NCBI GenBank assembly: GCA_014529385.2
Contig: CM043959.1
Coordinates: forward strand, 65,735,253 to 65,799,252
Reading direction: 5' to 3'
DNA: 64,000 nucleotides
From: Adiantum capillus-veneris
Taxonomy: Eukaryota; Streptophyta; Polypodiopsida; Polypodiales; Pteridaceae
Shown here: piece by piece, positions 14,111 through 24,169 of the stretch
Numbering within the stretch: the stretch's first letter is position 1
How the letters are laid out: every line of letters starts with the position of its first letter
Program-made: the position numbers and the translations under genes
The notes under the pieces: model-generated
Seen by the model: only the letters and a program-made list of their open reading frames with translations
What the model was told of the DNA's origin: nothing
The model's database searches: none

Positions 14111-14774
14111 TGAGTGTGATCTACAAAATATATCATTAAGCTCCACAATAATGCTGACATCCTACCATCTCTAAATCTAGTAAGAATTGTAGATAATATT
14201 GTGTATAGCTTTATAATGGTACGGTTTTGCTTGTCTAGGAAAGAGAGAGAAGGAATGGACGGGTTAGAGAGAGACAGAGAGAAAGAGGTATGCCAACAAC
14301 ACTAGGAAAAGCCATATCATCCTATGAAAAAAGCATACTATCATTAACTTAACAAAACAAACATGCAATGTAGCAGAACAACAACAATCTCATTGGATGT
14401 AGCACATTCAAGCAAGATGTACCCCTCATAAGGTGTACATGATGTTCTCTACTCTCTCAAGGATAGTCCCTAGTCTTCTAGTGGGATTTGACTGGCTTTG
14501 AAAGTTGCAAGCAATTACGTAGAAATTTCTCGATTTGTAGGGGAGGTAGCATGCAATATTATGTCCAAACTCATTCTTAGCGCGATGAAGTTTCAAAAAA
14601 GAATGCATAATTGATGTTTCTATACGCTAAACGATGGTTAGCTCTCTAATAATGATGGGAGCTCATCTTATGAAATATTTCAATCCAAAATTTGATAAAT
14701 TTTTTGAACTCTTAGGCATCCTCATCCACTACCAGACTTTGTGGCTATGTGGCAGTATTTGGTTGAGGGCCTCT

Positions 14775-14778
<4 letters not shown>

Positions 14779-14823
<45 letters not shown>

Positions 14824-14871
14824 TTTCTCAAACACTTTGATCTAGGAAAATAAGTACGTGTGTGTGTGTGT
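14779..14871. repeat. Unit 7 (partial) microsatellites at the array edge
   Basis: (GA)n at 14779-14820 and a short (TG)n at 14858-14871. Array homology stops within this TG tract. Confidence 0.95.
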
Positions 14872-16535
14872 GAGGTCCCTGCCCCTTGTTGAGAGGAGCG
14901 GAGTACCTTTGATAGGTCTCCAATCCTCAGAAGGAAAAACCAACGGACATTGCCTTAGCTACTACGTAGCCACGGGCATGAACCGTTAGTGAAGGATTGG
15001 TCCTATCTCGCTATGGCGGAGCGTGACCACCATAACCCTATCTAAAAACTATCTATAATCAATTATACCTAAAAGTATAAATCTTAGAGTGACCAACCTC
15101 TGCGCTTTTTTCCCCATGTTTCAGAAGAACAGCCGCCAAGGTTTGTCTCTTTTAAGATTTATGACTTAAAAAAAACAATTTCTAGCGTTGGAAAGTTACC
15201 CGAGTCATCGGGTCCACCCGTCCATAGAATGATACCGTCGGGGTATCATTCTCCCACTTTCGACACCACACTCACCCTTCTTTTGTTATCTAATTACTAC
15301 CACACTGTTTAAACATATATGTTCCTTTACTTTATTTATGATACTGGTTTGTTAAAACAGCCCTTCAAACAGTATTACAAACAATAGTCAAACAAGAAGT
15401 CGTCCAATTTTAAACCAACAACCCTTGGATTAGGTTCACTCAAGAATCTCTACTCGCGCTATTATGTCCGATCGGTGTATACATTATTTATAAAAACCCT
15501 TGTCCTCATGAGCGTCCCATACCGCTCGACAAGTACTCGTTGTGCTAATCTGGACGTACCCCCGCCACAGCAACAACAGTGCCAATCTGGGCGTCATCCT
15601 CACGCCACGGCAAAACAAAACTGCAGTATCCAGCTAGGCTAATCTGGGTGTACTCCCACCACAGCATCAGCGGTGCCATCCTGGGCGTCATCTCACACCT
15701 CGGCAATTGCCACATAATACCAGCGCTAATAAGTAGAGAGGCTTGAGAGAAACCATACCGAAGGTTTTAGACAAACATTCTTTCCTATAGCAACCAGTTT
15801 AACCAGACATTCTTTCCTACTTGTCAAACATATGTCGAGTTTCTTGGGGTTAAGCCCCGTGGTTTCGGTCCGTGTTTTCTTTTCATAAGTTAAATAATAT
15901 ATTCCTATGGTCTCGCATATGCAATGATTCATAACTTAAAACTGCAATACTAACCTGTACCATAGCTCCGATTGATCCGATTGGTGGAGACATAGCATGT
16001 TCCACAGAAGTTCCCCCGTTTTTTGTACCGGCTTCATGATCATTAGCGCCTTGTGTTCGAGCATGCTTTGGAGCCATTTTTTTGTACTACACTTATGTTA
16101 TATACTTAGAACTTTAAATTGGTCGATTTTCCTAGTAGTCGCCTTGTTTCCAAAGAGAGTCTGTAATTTGAACCCTCGTCAACTCAGATTCACACTTAGT
16201 GTTGTTGTTCTATATCTAATTTCTATACATCAAATATTTGCTAATCGTAATTAATCAAAAATTAAGTGTGTAAACTACGAGTGAAAGTTTAGGACTGCAT
16301 TACTTTTATGCACGACATTTCTGATCCAATTCTAACTTCCAATTCTATACTTCAACTAAATCAATTTTTAGTATTATTCAAATTTCTACTTAATCTAAAT
16401 GAAAATAAAATTGTTGAATGATAATTTCATCATGGATAATAAGAATATAATGAGTTCTCTTATGTATTAACTTTCAATTAACTATACATAAGTTAATAGT
16501 GAAGATGTACTAACTAGAGAGAGTAGGTATACTTA
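14872..16535. other. Unassigned AT-rich stretch with a degenerate 95-bp-period duplication
   Basis: No gene is recognised. Two related blocks of about 71 bp, 15542-15612 and 15637-15707, share GCTAATCTGG, CCACAGCA and CTGGGCGTCATC. A block at 15160-15260 holds GGGTATCATTCTCCCACTTTCGAC. On the minus strand the region could be the 5' part of an old LTR element, but I could not define LTR ends or a primer-binding site. Confidence 0.5.
15883..16077 (-). CDS. Short hypothetical ORF, possibly the start of an old gag
   Basis: A 64-codon ORF starts MAPKHARTQGANDHEAGTK. A hydrophilic MAPK-like start is common in plant Gypsy gag proteins, and the reading reaches a CAGGTTAG that could be a splice donor. 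There is no zinc knuckle or capsid motif within it and it cannot be extended in frame. It may be chance. Confidence 0.2.
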   Translation of the reverse strand: MAPKHARTQGANDHEAGTKNGGTSVEHAMSPPIGSIGAMVQVSIAVLSYESLHMRDHRNILFNL

Positions 16536-16986
16536 GAGAGATTAGAGTAAGAGAAAACATACACGCACATATTTTCTAAAGTTAATTGAATCTTACTAAT
16601 CCATTAGAAAGATTAGAGTAAAAGAGAACACACACACATCCTTTTCTAAATCTAATTGACTCTTACTAATCTATTAGAGAAATTAGAGTAAGAGATAGCA
16701 CACGCACACACATATCCTTCTTAAAACTAATTGAATATTACTAATCTATTAGAAAGATTAGAGTAGGAGATAGTACACACACACATAGCTAATTGAATCT
16801 TACTAATCTATTAGAGAGATTAGAGTAGGAGATAGCACACATACACACATATCCTTCTTAAAACTAATTGAATTTTACTAATCTATTAGAGAGATTAGAG
16901 TAAGAGATATCACACACACACACACAAATCCTTCTTAAAACTAATCGAATCTTACTAATCTATTAGAGAAATTAAAGTAAGAGATA

Positions 16987-17018
<32 letters not shown>

Positions 17019-17300
17019 CTAATTGAATCTTACTAATCTATTAGAGAGATTAGAGTAAGAGATAGCACACATACACACATATCCTTCTTAAAACTAATTG
17101 AATCTTACTCTTACTCTAATCTATTAGAGAGATTAGAGTAAGAGATATCACACACACACACACACACACATCCTTCTTAAAACTAATCGAATCTTACTAA
17201 TCTATTAGAGAAATTAGAGTAAGAGATAGCACACACACACACACATAGCTAATTGAATCTTACTAATCTATTAGAGAGATTAGAGTAAGAGATAGCACAC
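16536..17300. repeat. Minisatellite, about 11 units of 64-84 bp, with hairpin core
   Basis: The motif GATTAGAGTAAGAGATA(G)C recurs near 16541, 16613, 16684, 16757, 16821, 16895, 16971, 17048, 17132, 17213 and 17278. Between copies are a CA tract, ATCCTTCTTAAAACTAATTGAATC and CTTACTAATCTATTAGAGA. Some units lack the TCCTTCTTAAAAC block, which makes the short spacings. CTAATCT...AGATTAG arms give each unit a short stem-loop. Confidence 0.92.
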
Positions 17301-18083
17301 ATACATCATTCCTAAAGTTAATTGAATGCTTAATTAATACGCACCTTATTAGTTCACTAGAGTTTTTGCTCTCTTAGTGGTTTGTGGACGCCTTCTCTCT
17401 AAGAGAAGTGGCAGCACTTCGTGAGTGCTATAGAGGCAATATCTATGTCTAAAGTGTGAGCATGGATGCTTTATTTATAGCAGAAAAGAAAACGTCCAAC
17501 TTTTTTTCCCAAAAAAAAAGTACTTTTTTATTACAAAAATTAATTTTTTTTTCCAAAAATCATACCCGCGTTTTTGGTACCCTTGTGGTACCCATCAGCT
17601 TGACCACTTTGTCATTATCATCAAAAGATAAAGCCACACAGCCCCCCCTCATTAAGATTAGTCAAGACTAGCCTCTCCTTTTCATGTGACAGTGTGTCCC
17701 ACTTTGTCCCCTCCTATGTGAGTCCAGGTGAGTCCATGTGCCTTCATTTTTCATCCCTGTGTATTCTTTTGTCTTTATAATTATTTTATTTATTTCCTTA
17801 ATGATAATTTACTTTACATTTTTAAGTTAAACTTTACAGTCTTATATTAATTTTATAGTAGTAAAAAAAAATTCTACAATCAGTAAATAAGTCTTGCAAT
17901 AAGTTAATTAGTGATTCATATAGCTAAACATGTCAGAATTTTGTAGCATAAATTTTAAATTATAGGTTTTCTCAACCTACGATTCATAATTTGAACTCGA
18001 ATATCTTAAATAATGAGTGATGGTGAAAAAAATTCAAATGCGTGATAGAACTTGTGTGAAATTTGAAAGTAGAGACCTTACAA
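17301..18083. other. No gene recognised
   Basis: AT-rich sequence with A and T homopolymer runs near 17510-17555. Short ORFs (for example 17456-17671) carry no family motif. Confidence 0.6.
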
Positions 18084-18104
18084 TGTGTGTGTGTGTGTGT
18101 GTGT

Positions 18105-18146
<42 letters not shown>

Positions 18147-18170
18147 GCGTGTGCGTGTGTGCGCGTGCGC
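18084..18170. repeat. (TG)n microsatellite ending in GCGTGTGCG
   Basis: TG repeat with one TC interruption, passing into GCGTGTGCGTGTGCGCGTGCGC, an alternating purine-pyrimidine tract that could adopt Z-DNA. Confidence 0.95.
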
Positions 18171-19690
18171 CATGCCTAGGGTAAGATCGGGTAGGCCAAG
18201 GGCCAGGACAAACATGCAATACAGGGGGTCCCTATCATTAACAAGGCAGAACCTATACAAGGCACGGTTGGGTGGAAAATTGCATGATCCAATCCCCAGT
18301 CTTTACATTCGTATCAGAGCTCAGGGGCCACAAGAAGAGACAAATCACATAATATTGCTAGGATTGAATCATCATGAATGGCTTTCAAGTTTAGCTCTTC
18401 CAAAGTAGCATAGCTATCACTTCCTCATTTCAAACCCCAAACTTCAGCACGCCACTTATCACACAATCTAGTAATGTTGAGTATCTACAATAGGAAAAGA
18501 GAAAATAAGGAGAGATAAATGCACAACCATGGATATTGTCTACATTTAAAGATAATGAGTTTAATGGTCACCTTTCCAATTTTATTACTAAATCATGAGA
18601 CTAGCTCTCCCAACTCTTTTGCCTCAAATGCTTACAACTCATGCTGTGTCATTGTAAGGTTTGCATGGTCTAACTTCTTACTAATACATTGATGCTTTTG
18701 AACCTTAAAAGAGGCAATTCAAAACTTCAATGATGTTCTTATGGAAGAAAAAACATATGAGAAAAAAATTGTGAACCAATTTTGCTAAGTATCTTCATGT
18801 GAAAGGACACCATGGCTCAAATTTCTTTGTAGGTTTTTCCCTAATCTAAGCTACCAATCTAATAACTCTCTCAAGCAAATCATGAAGGTACTCATTGTAG
18901 TTGGCAACACAAATATTTTCACAAATGATTATCTCATTTTTCAAAATGGTACCAACGAATGTGTGTGTATTCAAACTAGACACGAGCAAATTATCATTCA
19001 ATGCACAGTGTACAAGATAGAAATACAACACAGATTAGAGAGTGGACTCACTAATTTATCTTTTGTAGGCTTGAAAATAGTGAAAAATCACTCATTGGTT
19101 GATTAGATCACACAACACTCTATGATTCTTCTCTCTAGTCTTAAAAAAACTTTCTTTTATTTCCTCTCATCATTTGAAAATGTGGCTTGTGTTGAAGATC
19201 ATCTTCAAATTTTTTGTTTATGTCCTAGCAAATTGAGTCCCATGTTGCTATTACAGCATCATCAACCATTGTCTCCTCCCTACCGCATGTCCAAATCAAA
19301 ACAATAAAAGTGCCTTTCTCTTGGACAAGCCCCAATGCAATCTTCAAGCCTAACACGTCATCTCTCAACCCTGTTAATTTTACATAAGGAATCAACCTAC
19401 ACAAAGGAATTTGGAGGATGCTCAAAGCAACTAGGAAATTGTGTCTTCTTCAAGATAAATCTTCAATATTTGCAATCCTCAACCAAGTATCAAAACCTCG
19501 TGGAATCTCTGACTGCACAACATATGGAACAATACCTAGATTGAGCTCCTCTAGAAAGGTCACGTTGGTATTGGCACCTTGAATTTAAACATCCTCTTGA
19601 GCATCAATTTGGATCCAAACATTCTCCTCAACTAGAACAAGGTGCTCCTGAGAGATCCGAACACCTCCCATGAAAGTTTCTCCTTGTTTC
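18171..19690. other. No gene recognised; left flank of Copia-2
   Basis: Contains CGTATCAGAGCTCAGGGG near 18310, resembling a Met-tRNA primer-binding site but without an LTR beside it. The last 80 bp appear to continue at 24170 on the other side of Copia-2 (CTCCTTGTTTC / ATTTCTTCTCG). Short ORFs show no motif. Confidence 0.55.
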
Positions 19691-19915
19691 TGTTACCATA
19701 TACATGTGGCAGTGATGTGTGTGAACACACTAGGACCGCCGGGCATTTTTTCCCTCTTTAGGAGCTTTTTCCCCCAAGCACTGTATAAACGCCCATCACT
19801 CTAGGGCTATCTATCTTTCCAGTGCATACTAAGTAACACACTCTCTATTGTGTGCCTTGAGCTCCCTTCACCTTCTCCAAGCTGTGTGTGTCTCTCTGCA
19901 ATTCTAATTCCAACA
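19691..19915 (+). repeat. Copia-2 5' LTR
   Basis: 225 bp, TGTTACCATATACATG...ATTCTAATTCCAACA. Likely TATA element TGTATAAACGCCC near 19781. Confidence 0.93.
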
Positions 19916-19917
19916 AT

Positions 19918-19931
19918 TGGTATCAGAGCAG
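19918..19931 (+). other. Copia-2 primer-binding site
   Basis: TGGTATCAGAGCAG lies 2 nt after the 5' LTR. It is complementary to the 3' end of initiator Met-tRNA, which primes minus-strand synthesis in most plant Copia elements. Confidence 0.9.
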
Positions 19932-20241
19932 GTTGCCTCCTCCGGGGCTTAGTTGCCAGCTGCTCCAGCACACGCCTGCTCACATTCTTCGATTTTAGTG
20001 AGCTTTGGCAAGCGTTCGCAGTCTGCTCGGATTTTTTATTCGGGCTCATTTCGGCCTCCGTTTCCACTACAGGCAGTATTGCACAGCCTATTTCCTCATT
20101 TTGTGCAGAATTTTTGTTAGTGCCATTTTCTGCATAACAAGTGCCTCATAGTCTTCTACGGCTTGTGCTATATAGCACGTGTTGTTCCTGCTTCGTTTTG
20201 CCAATTTTCGGGCAATTTTCACATCAGGTGCAGCATTTACC

Positions 20242-21382
20242 ATGGCTGACAACAACACAGATGTGTTTAAGATGTTTGCTACTGAGGACACGTTGGTGTA
20301 CGTCGTGCTTCTGAGGATGTAGGCGATGTTGAGGATGTTGCAGGTCTTGCTACAAGGATTGCTGCTATTAGAGTTGTTTTTCCTACGGTAGAACAAGCTC
20401 GTTGGGATGTAAAGGATGCGCAGGCTCATGCATTGATTGTGTTATTTGTGAAGCGCACCATTGTTCCTCACATCCATTCAACAAAATCTGCAAAATAGGC
20501 TTGGGATATTCTAGCAAGTCTTTATGCAAGCCACAATGAGGCTAAAATTGCTTTTCTGCGTAAAGAGCCGGAGTCGAAGATTATGAATGAGGAAGATGAT
20601 ATGGACACTTTCCTTGTTGGTGTCAAGGATATCAATGAGCAACTTATTTCTGCAGGTAAAGTCATTTCAGCAGTTCCCTTGTGCAGACTGTTCTTGATGC
20701 CTTACCAGACTTTTGCTAGTACTTGGAGACTTATGACCCAAGGAAATCTAGAAGTTATCAAGTTTGATGCATTATGCACATGCATTACTGTTGCAAGAGT
20801 CACTTTCCAAAAAAACAGGACTAGACAGCGTGCAGTTGAACAGGCTTTTATTGCCTCTCAAAGAAAGGGTGGTAACAGCAATGCGGCCACTTCTTATGGT
20901 TCTGCTGTGAGTGGCAAAACTTTTGTTCCTAATGCTTCTACTGGCAGCAATTCGTCTGGAAATTCTAGTGATAAGGGCAAATAGAAGATGTGTTGCCATT
21001 ATTATAAAGCTAATGATCACTTGATCAAGTCGTGTCCTAAGTTGAAGGCCAAAGAGGCTAAGAAGAAAGAGGGTGATTCCACTACAAATGCTGGTTCCAC
21101 TACAAATGCAGCCATTGTTGAGTCTTCTGTGAAAGGAGACTATGTTGCTGATGTTGATGCAGAATGGGCTTTTAGCACAGAATGCACTTACAATACTGTT
21201 GTCCATGATGCATGCTTATCAGTTGCTGCAAATTCACATGTGTGGTATTTCGACAGTGGTGCTACAAAAAACATTACCTCACATCGTGAATTGTTTACCT
21301 CTCTCGAGTTTGTCCCTCATGGGAATTCAGTCACTTGTGCCAACAATGCCTCTTATCCGGTCGAGGGGGGGAGTATATGTCT
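20242..21382 (+). pseudogene. Copia-2 gag and protease remnant
   Basis: The likely start is ATG at 20242 (MADNNTDVFKMFATED). The frame is then broken, with a stop within about 25 codons. The longest open piece, 20583-20984, reads as the C-terminal part of a UBN2-type Copia gag (MNEEDDMDTFL...). A CCHC zinc knuckle at about 20988-21035 is damaged: C-H-Y-Y-x4-H-x4-C, with tyrosine where the second cysteine should be. The protease active site DSGATKNITS is near 21250-21280. After the protease the sequence jumps at about 21360-21385 into the late part of integrase. Gag packages element RNA and protease cleaves the polyprotein; neither can be produced intact here. Confidence 0.88.
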
Positions 21383-23699
21383 CATGAATTTAATGCATTT
21401 CTGGCTGTTGTGGGATAAAACACAAATGTACATTGCCTTGTACACCTCAACCAAATGGTGTTGGTGAGAGGAAAAACACGTCGCTTACAAAAATGGCACG
21501 ATGTATGGTCAAAAGTCAAGCTTTGCCGCATTCTTTTTGGCTTGAGGCCATCATGTGTGCCACTTATGTACTCAATAGGTGTCCTACGAAAGCTTTGCAG
21601 TCTATTACTCCATATGAAGCATGGCATGATAGAAAGCCTTCTATTGAGCACATACGTGTTTTTGGTCAGTTTGGCATATACTTTGGTGCCACAAACACAG
21701 CGCAGAAAATTGATGATAAGGCTATCAAATGTATTTTTGTTGGTTATAGTGTTGAAAGCAAAGGTTACATGTTATATCATCCGCAAACAAAGCGTATTCT
21801 GGTTTCACGGGATGTAGTGTTCATGGAAGATTCTGTTCAGCCCTTGTTGTCATGTACTAGAGACAGTAATGTAAGCTCACACGACATTTATGACACTTTG
21901 TTGCCTCTTTTCAGTGGTGGAAATAGGAATGTAAGTTCCAGCGAGGCAAATGTACAACCTATGGGGGTTTTTAAAAATGTTATAGATCAGCCAATTATTG
22001 ATGCAGATGTACATGATCTACTTGATGAGGAAAGGGCTGAAAATGAGCAGGCTAGAGGTATGCCAAAATGGCTAAAGCACACTTTGCGTGACAGTAAATT
22101 GGATGCACCTTTGTCTAGTCGTACTTGTTCAGGCTCTCGCCATGCATCTTATGCATCAGATTGTTATGCTTTGGTTGTGTCTAGCTTACATGATGTTGAG
22201 GAGCCTCTGTCTTTTGATGAAGCACAGAATTCAAAAAATTGGATGGCTGCCATGCAATCAGAATATGATGTACCTATAGAAAATGACACATGGACTTTAT
22301 GTGATTTGCCTCCTGGCAAAAAGGCCATTGGTACGAAGTGGGTTTACAAGTTGAAACGCAAGCCGGATGGTGAGATCAATCGCCATAAGGCTCAACTTGT
22401 TGCAAAGGGTTATGCAAAAAAAAGGCAGTGATTATGAAGAGACTTTTGCTCCCACTTGTTGTATGACTACTGTGCGTTTTCTTTGTGCATTGGCAGCTCA
22501 TTTTGGTTGGGATGTACATCAATCAGACATTGTTACTGCTTTCCTGAATAATGACTTCAAGAAAGCCGGGCGGTTTTGTCATAAAAGGACAAGAGGACAA
22601 AGTGTGCAGATGTAAGAAGGCTTTGTATGGGTTGAAGCAATCTCCTCGTGCTTGGTATGAGAAAGCTGACACTCATTTGGTCAAAGGAGGCTTTTGTAAT
22701 AGTCCAACAGAAAGCACATTGTATGTAAATCGTGAGGGTGATGTACTTCTCGTTGTGGTTCTTTATGTCGATGATTTGCTGATCACTGGACCAAATGAGA
22801 GCCATATTGCTGAATTTGAGGTTGATTTGAATGCTACTTTTAAGAGGAAAGATTTGGGGTTGTTGCATCATTGCTTGGGTATACAGTTTAAGTAGTGTGA
22901 TGGTGCTATTGCCTTGTGTCAGAAAAGTTACATAGAGACATTGCTATGTAAGTTTGGACTTGAGGATTTCAAACCTATTGCCACTCCCATGGAAACAGGT
23001 TTGAAGTTGAGTCTACATGATGCTGGCGATCCTGCTGATGTCACTCTTTACCAAACTGCTATTTGCTGCCTCATTTATGTATGCAACACGAGGCCAAATA
23101 TTCACTTTGCAGTCTCACAGGTCAGTAGATTTATGCATAGCCCAGGATCTAAGTGGCAGGCTGTCAAGAGGATTTTTCGCTACCTTAGTGGCACTTTACA
23201 TCTTGGCTTGTTTTATCCCAAGGGGGGATCATTGCCGCCATACTTACATGCTTTTTCGGACTTGGATTGGGCTGGTTGTTTTGACACGCGAGTGTCCACA
23301 AGTGGTTTTTGTGTCATGCTCATGTATATCATGGTTGAGCAAGAAGCAACCTACTGTGGCCACTTCGAGTTGTGAGGCTGAGTACAGGGCAGTCTTCATA
23401 GATACGGTTGAGTGTGTATGGCTCAGACGCCTTATGGATGATCTGGGTGTTGAACACGACACTGCCAACACTATCTACACTGACATAGAGATCGCATTGG
23501 CAGTTGCGAGGAACCCAGTTTTTCATGCTCGCACAAAGCACATTGAGGTGCATTACCACTATGTTAGGGAGAGGCTCTCAGCAAGAGAGATCAACTTGGC
23601 TTATGTGCCAACACAGGCAGATCTTTTCACAAAGGCATTGTCTTGTGAGAAGCTTGAAGTTTTCCGCAAAGCTTTGGGCTTACTCCCCTTTGTGGACTG
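21383..23699 (+). pseudogene. Copia-2 pol remnant: integrase tail, reverse transcriptase, RNase H
   Basis: The frame from 21433 runs 332 residues: PQPNGVGERKN (integrase with its catalytic glutamate), the YEAWHDRKP region, then the RT start KWVYKLKRKPDG. It breaks in an A run at about 22418. Pieces then read SDYEETFAPT, ALYGLKQSPRAWYEKAD and VVVLYVDDLLITG (YVDD intact, about 22750-22785), with a stop at 22893 in the following QFK stretch. RNase H reads SSCEAEYRAVF and YTDIEIALAV, and ends with TKALSCEKLE...PFVD at 23697. The zinc-binding HHCC domain and the first two catalytic aspartates of integrase are missing because of the upstream deletion. Confidence 0.92.
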
Positions 23700-23775
23700 A
23701 TCATGTCCTCAGGGCATGGCACTTCCCTTTACTCATGTGCCAGCTCTCGTTCACCAGATCACTCCAGGGGGGATT

Positions 23776-23998
23776 TGTTACCATATACATGTGGTAGTGA
23801 TGTGTGTGAACACGCTAGGACCGTCGGGGCATTTTTCCCTCTTTAGGAGGTTTTTTCCCCCGTGCATTGTATATACGCCCATCACTCTAGGGCTATCTAT
23901 CTTTCCATTGCATACTAAGTAACACACTCTCTATTGTGTGCCTTGAGCTTCCTTCATCTTCTCCAAGTTGTGTGTCTCCTGCAACCCTAATTCCAACA
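23776..23998 (+). repeat. Copia-2 3' LTR
   Basis: 223 bp, TGTTACCATATACATGTGG to CCTAATTCCAACA, directly after the polypurine tract. It differs from the 5' LTR at many positions by eye, so the insertion is not recent. Confidence 0.92.
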
Positions 23999-24169
23999 TT
24001 TTTTCCCTCTTTAGGAGGTTTTTTCCCCCGAGCATTGTATATACGCCCATCACTCTAGGGCTATCTATCTTTCCATTGCATACTAAGTAACACACTCTCT
24101 ATTGTGTGCCTTGAGCTTCCTTCATCTTCTCCAAGCTATGTGTGTCTCTCTGCAACCCTAATTCCAACA
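23999..24169 (+). repeat. Partial extra Copia LTR in tandem
   Basis: From TTTTTTCCCTCTTTAGGAGG to CCAACA, this repeats the last ~170 bp of the adjacent LTR in the same orientation. It lacks the first ~55 bp. Confidence 0.92.

Larger units (their letters stand above)
19691..24169 (+). mobile_element. Copia-2, nearly full-span but internally deleted Copia retrotransposon
   Basis: Order: 5' LTR 19691-19915, Met-tRNA primer-binding site, gag, protease, integrase tail, reverse transcriptase, RNase H, polypurine tract (CCAGGGGGGAT at 23764-23774), 3' LTR 23776-23998, then a further partial LTR to 24169. The flanks GTTTC (left) and ATTTC (right of 24169) match at four of five bases, suggesting the outer end at 24169 is the original insertion boundary. 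It is the same family as Copia-1. Confidence 0.93.

Noticed and set aside
16536-17300. CRISPR-like array
   Set aside because: Spacing is irregular and the intervening sequences are themselves repeats, not unique spacers. The context is eukaryotic.
18305-18325. Primer-binding site CGTATCAGAGCTC
   Set aside because: It resembles the Met-tRNA complement but no LTR end precedes it and no gag follows. Probably chance or too decayed to call.
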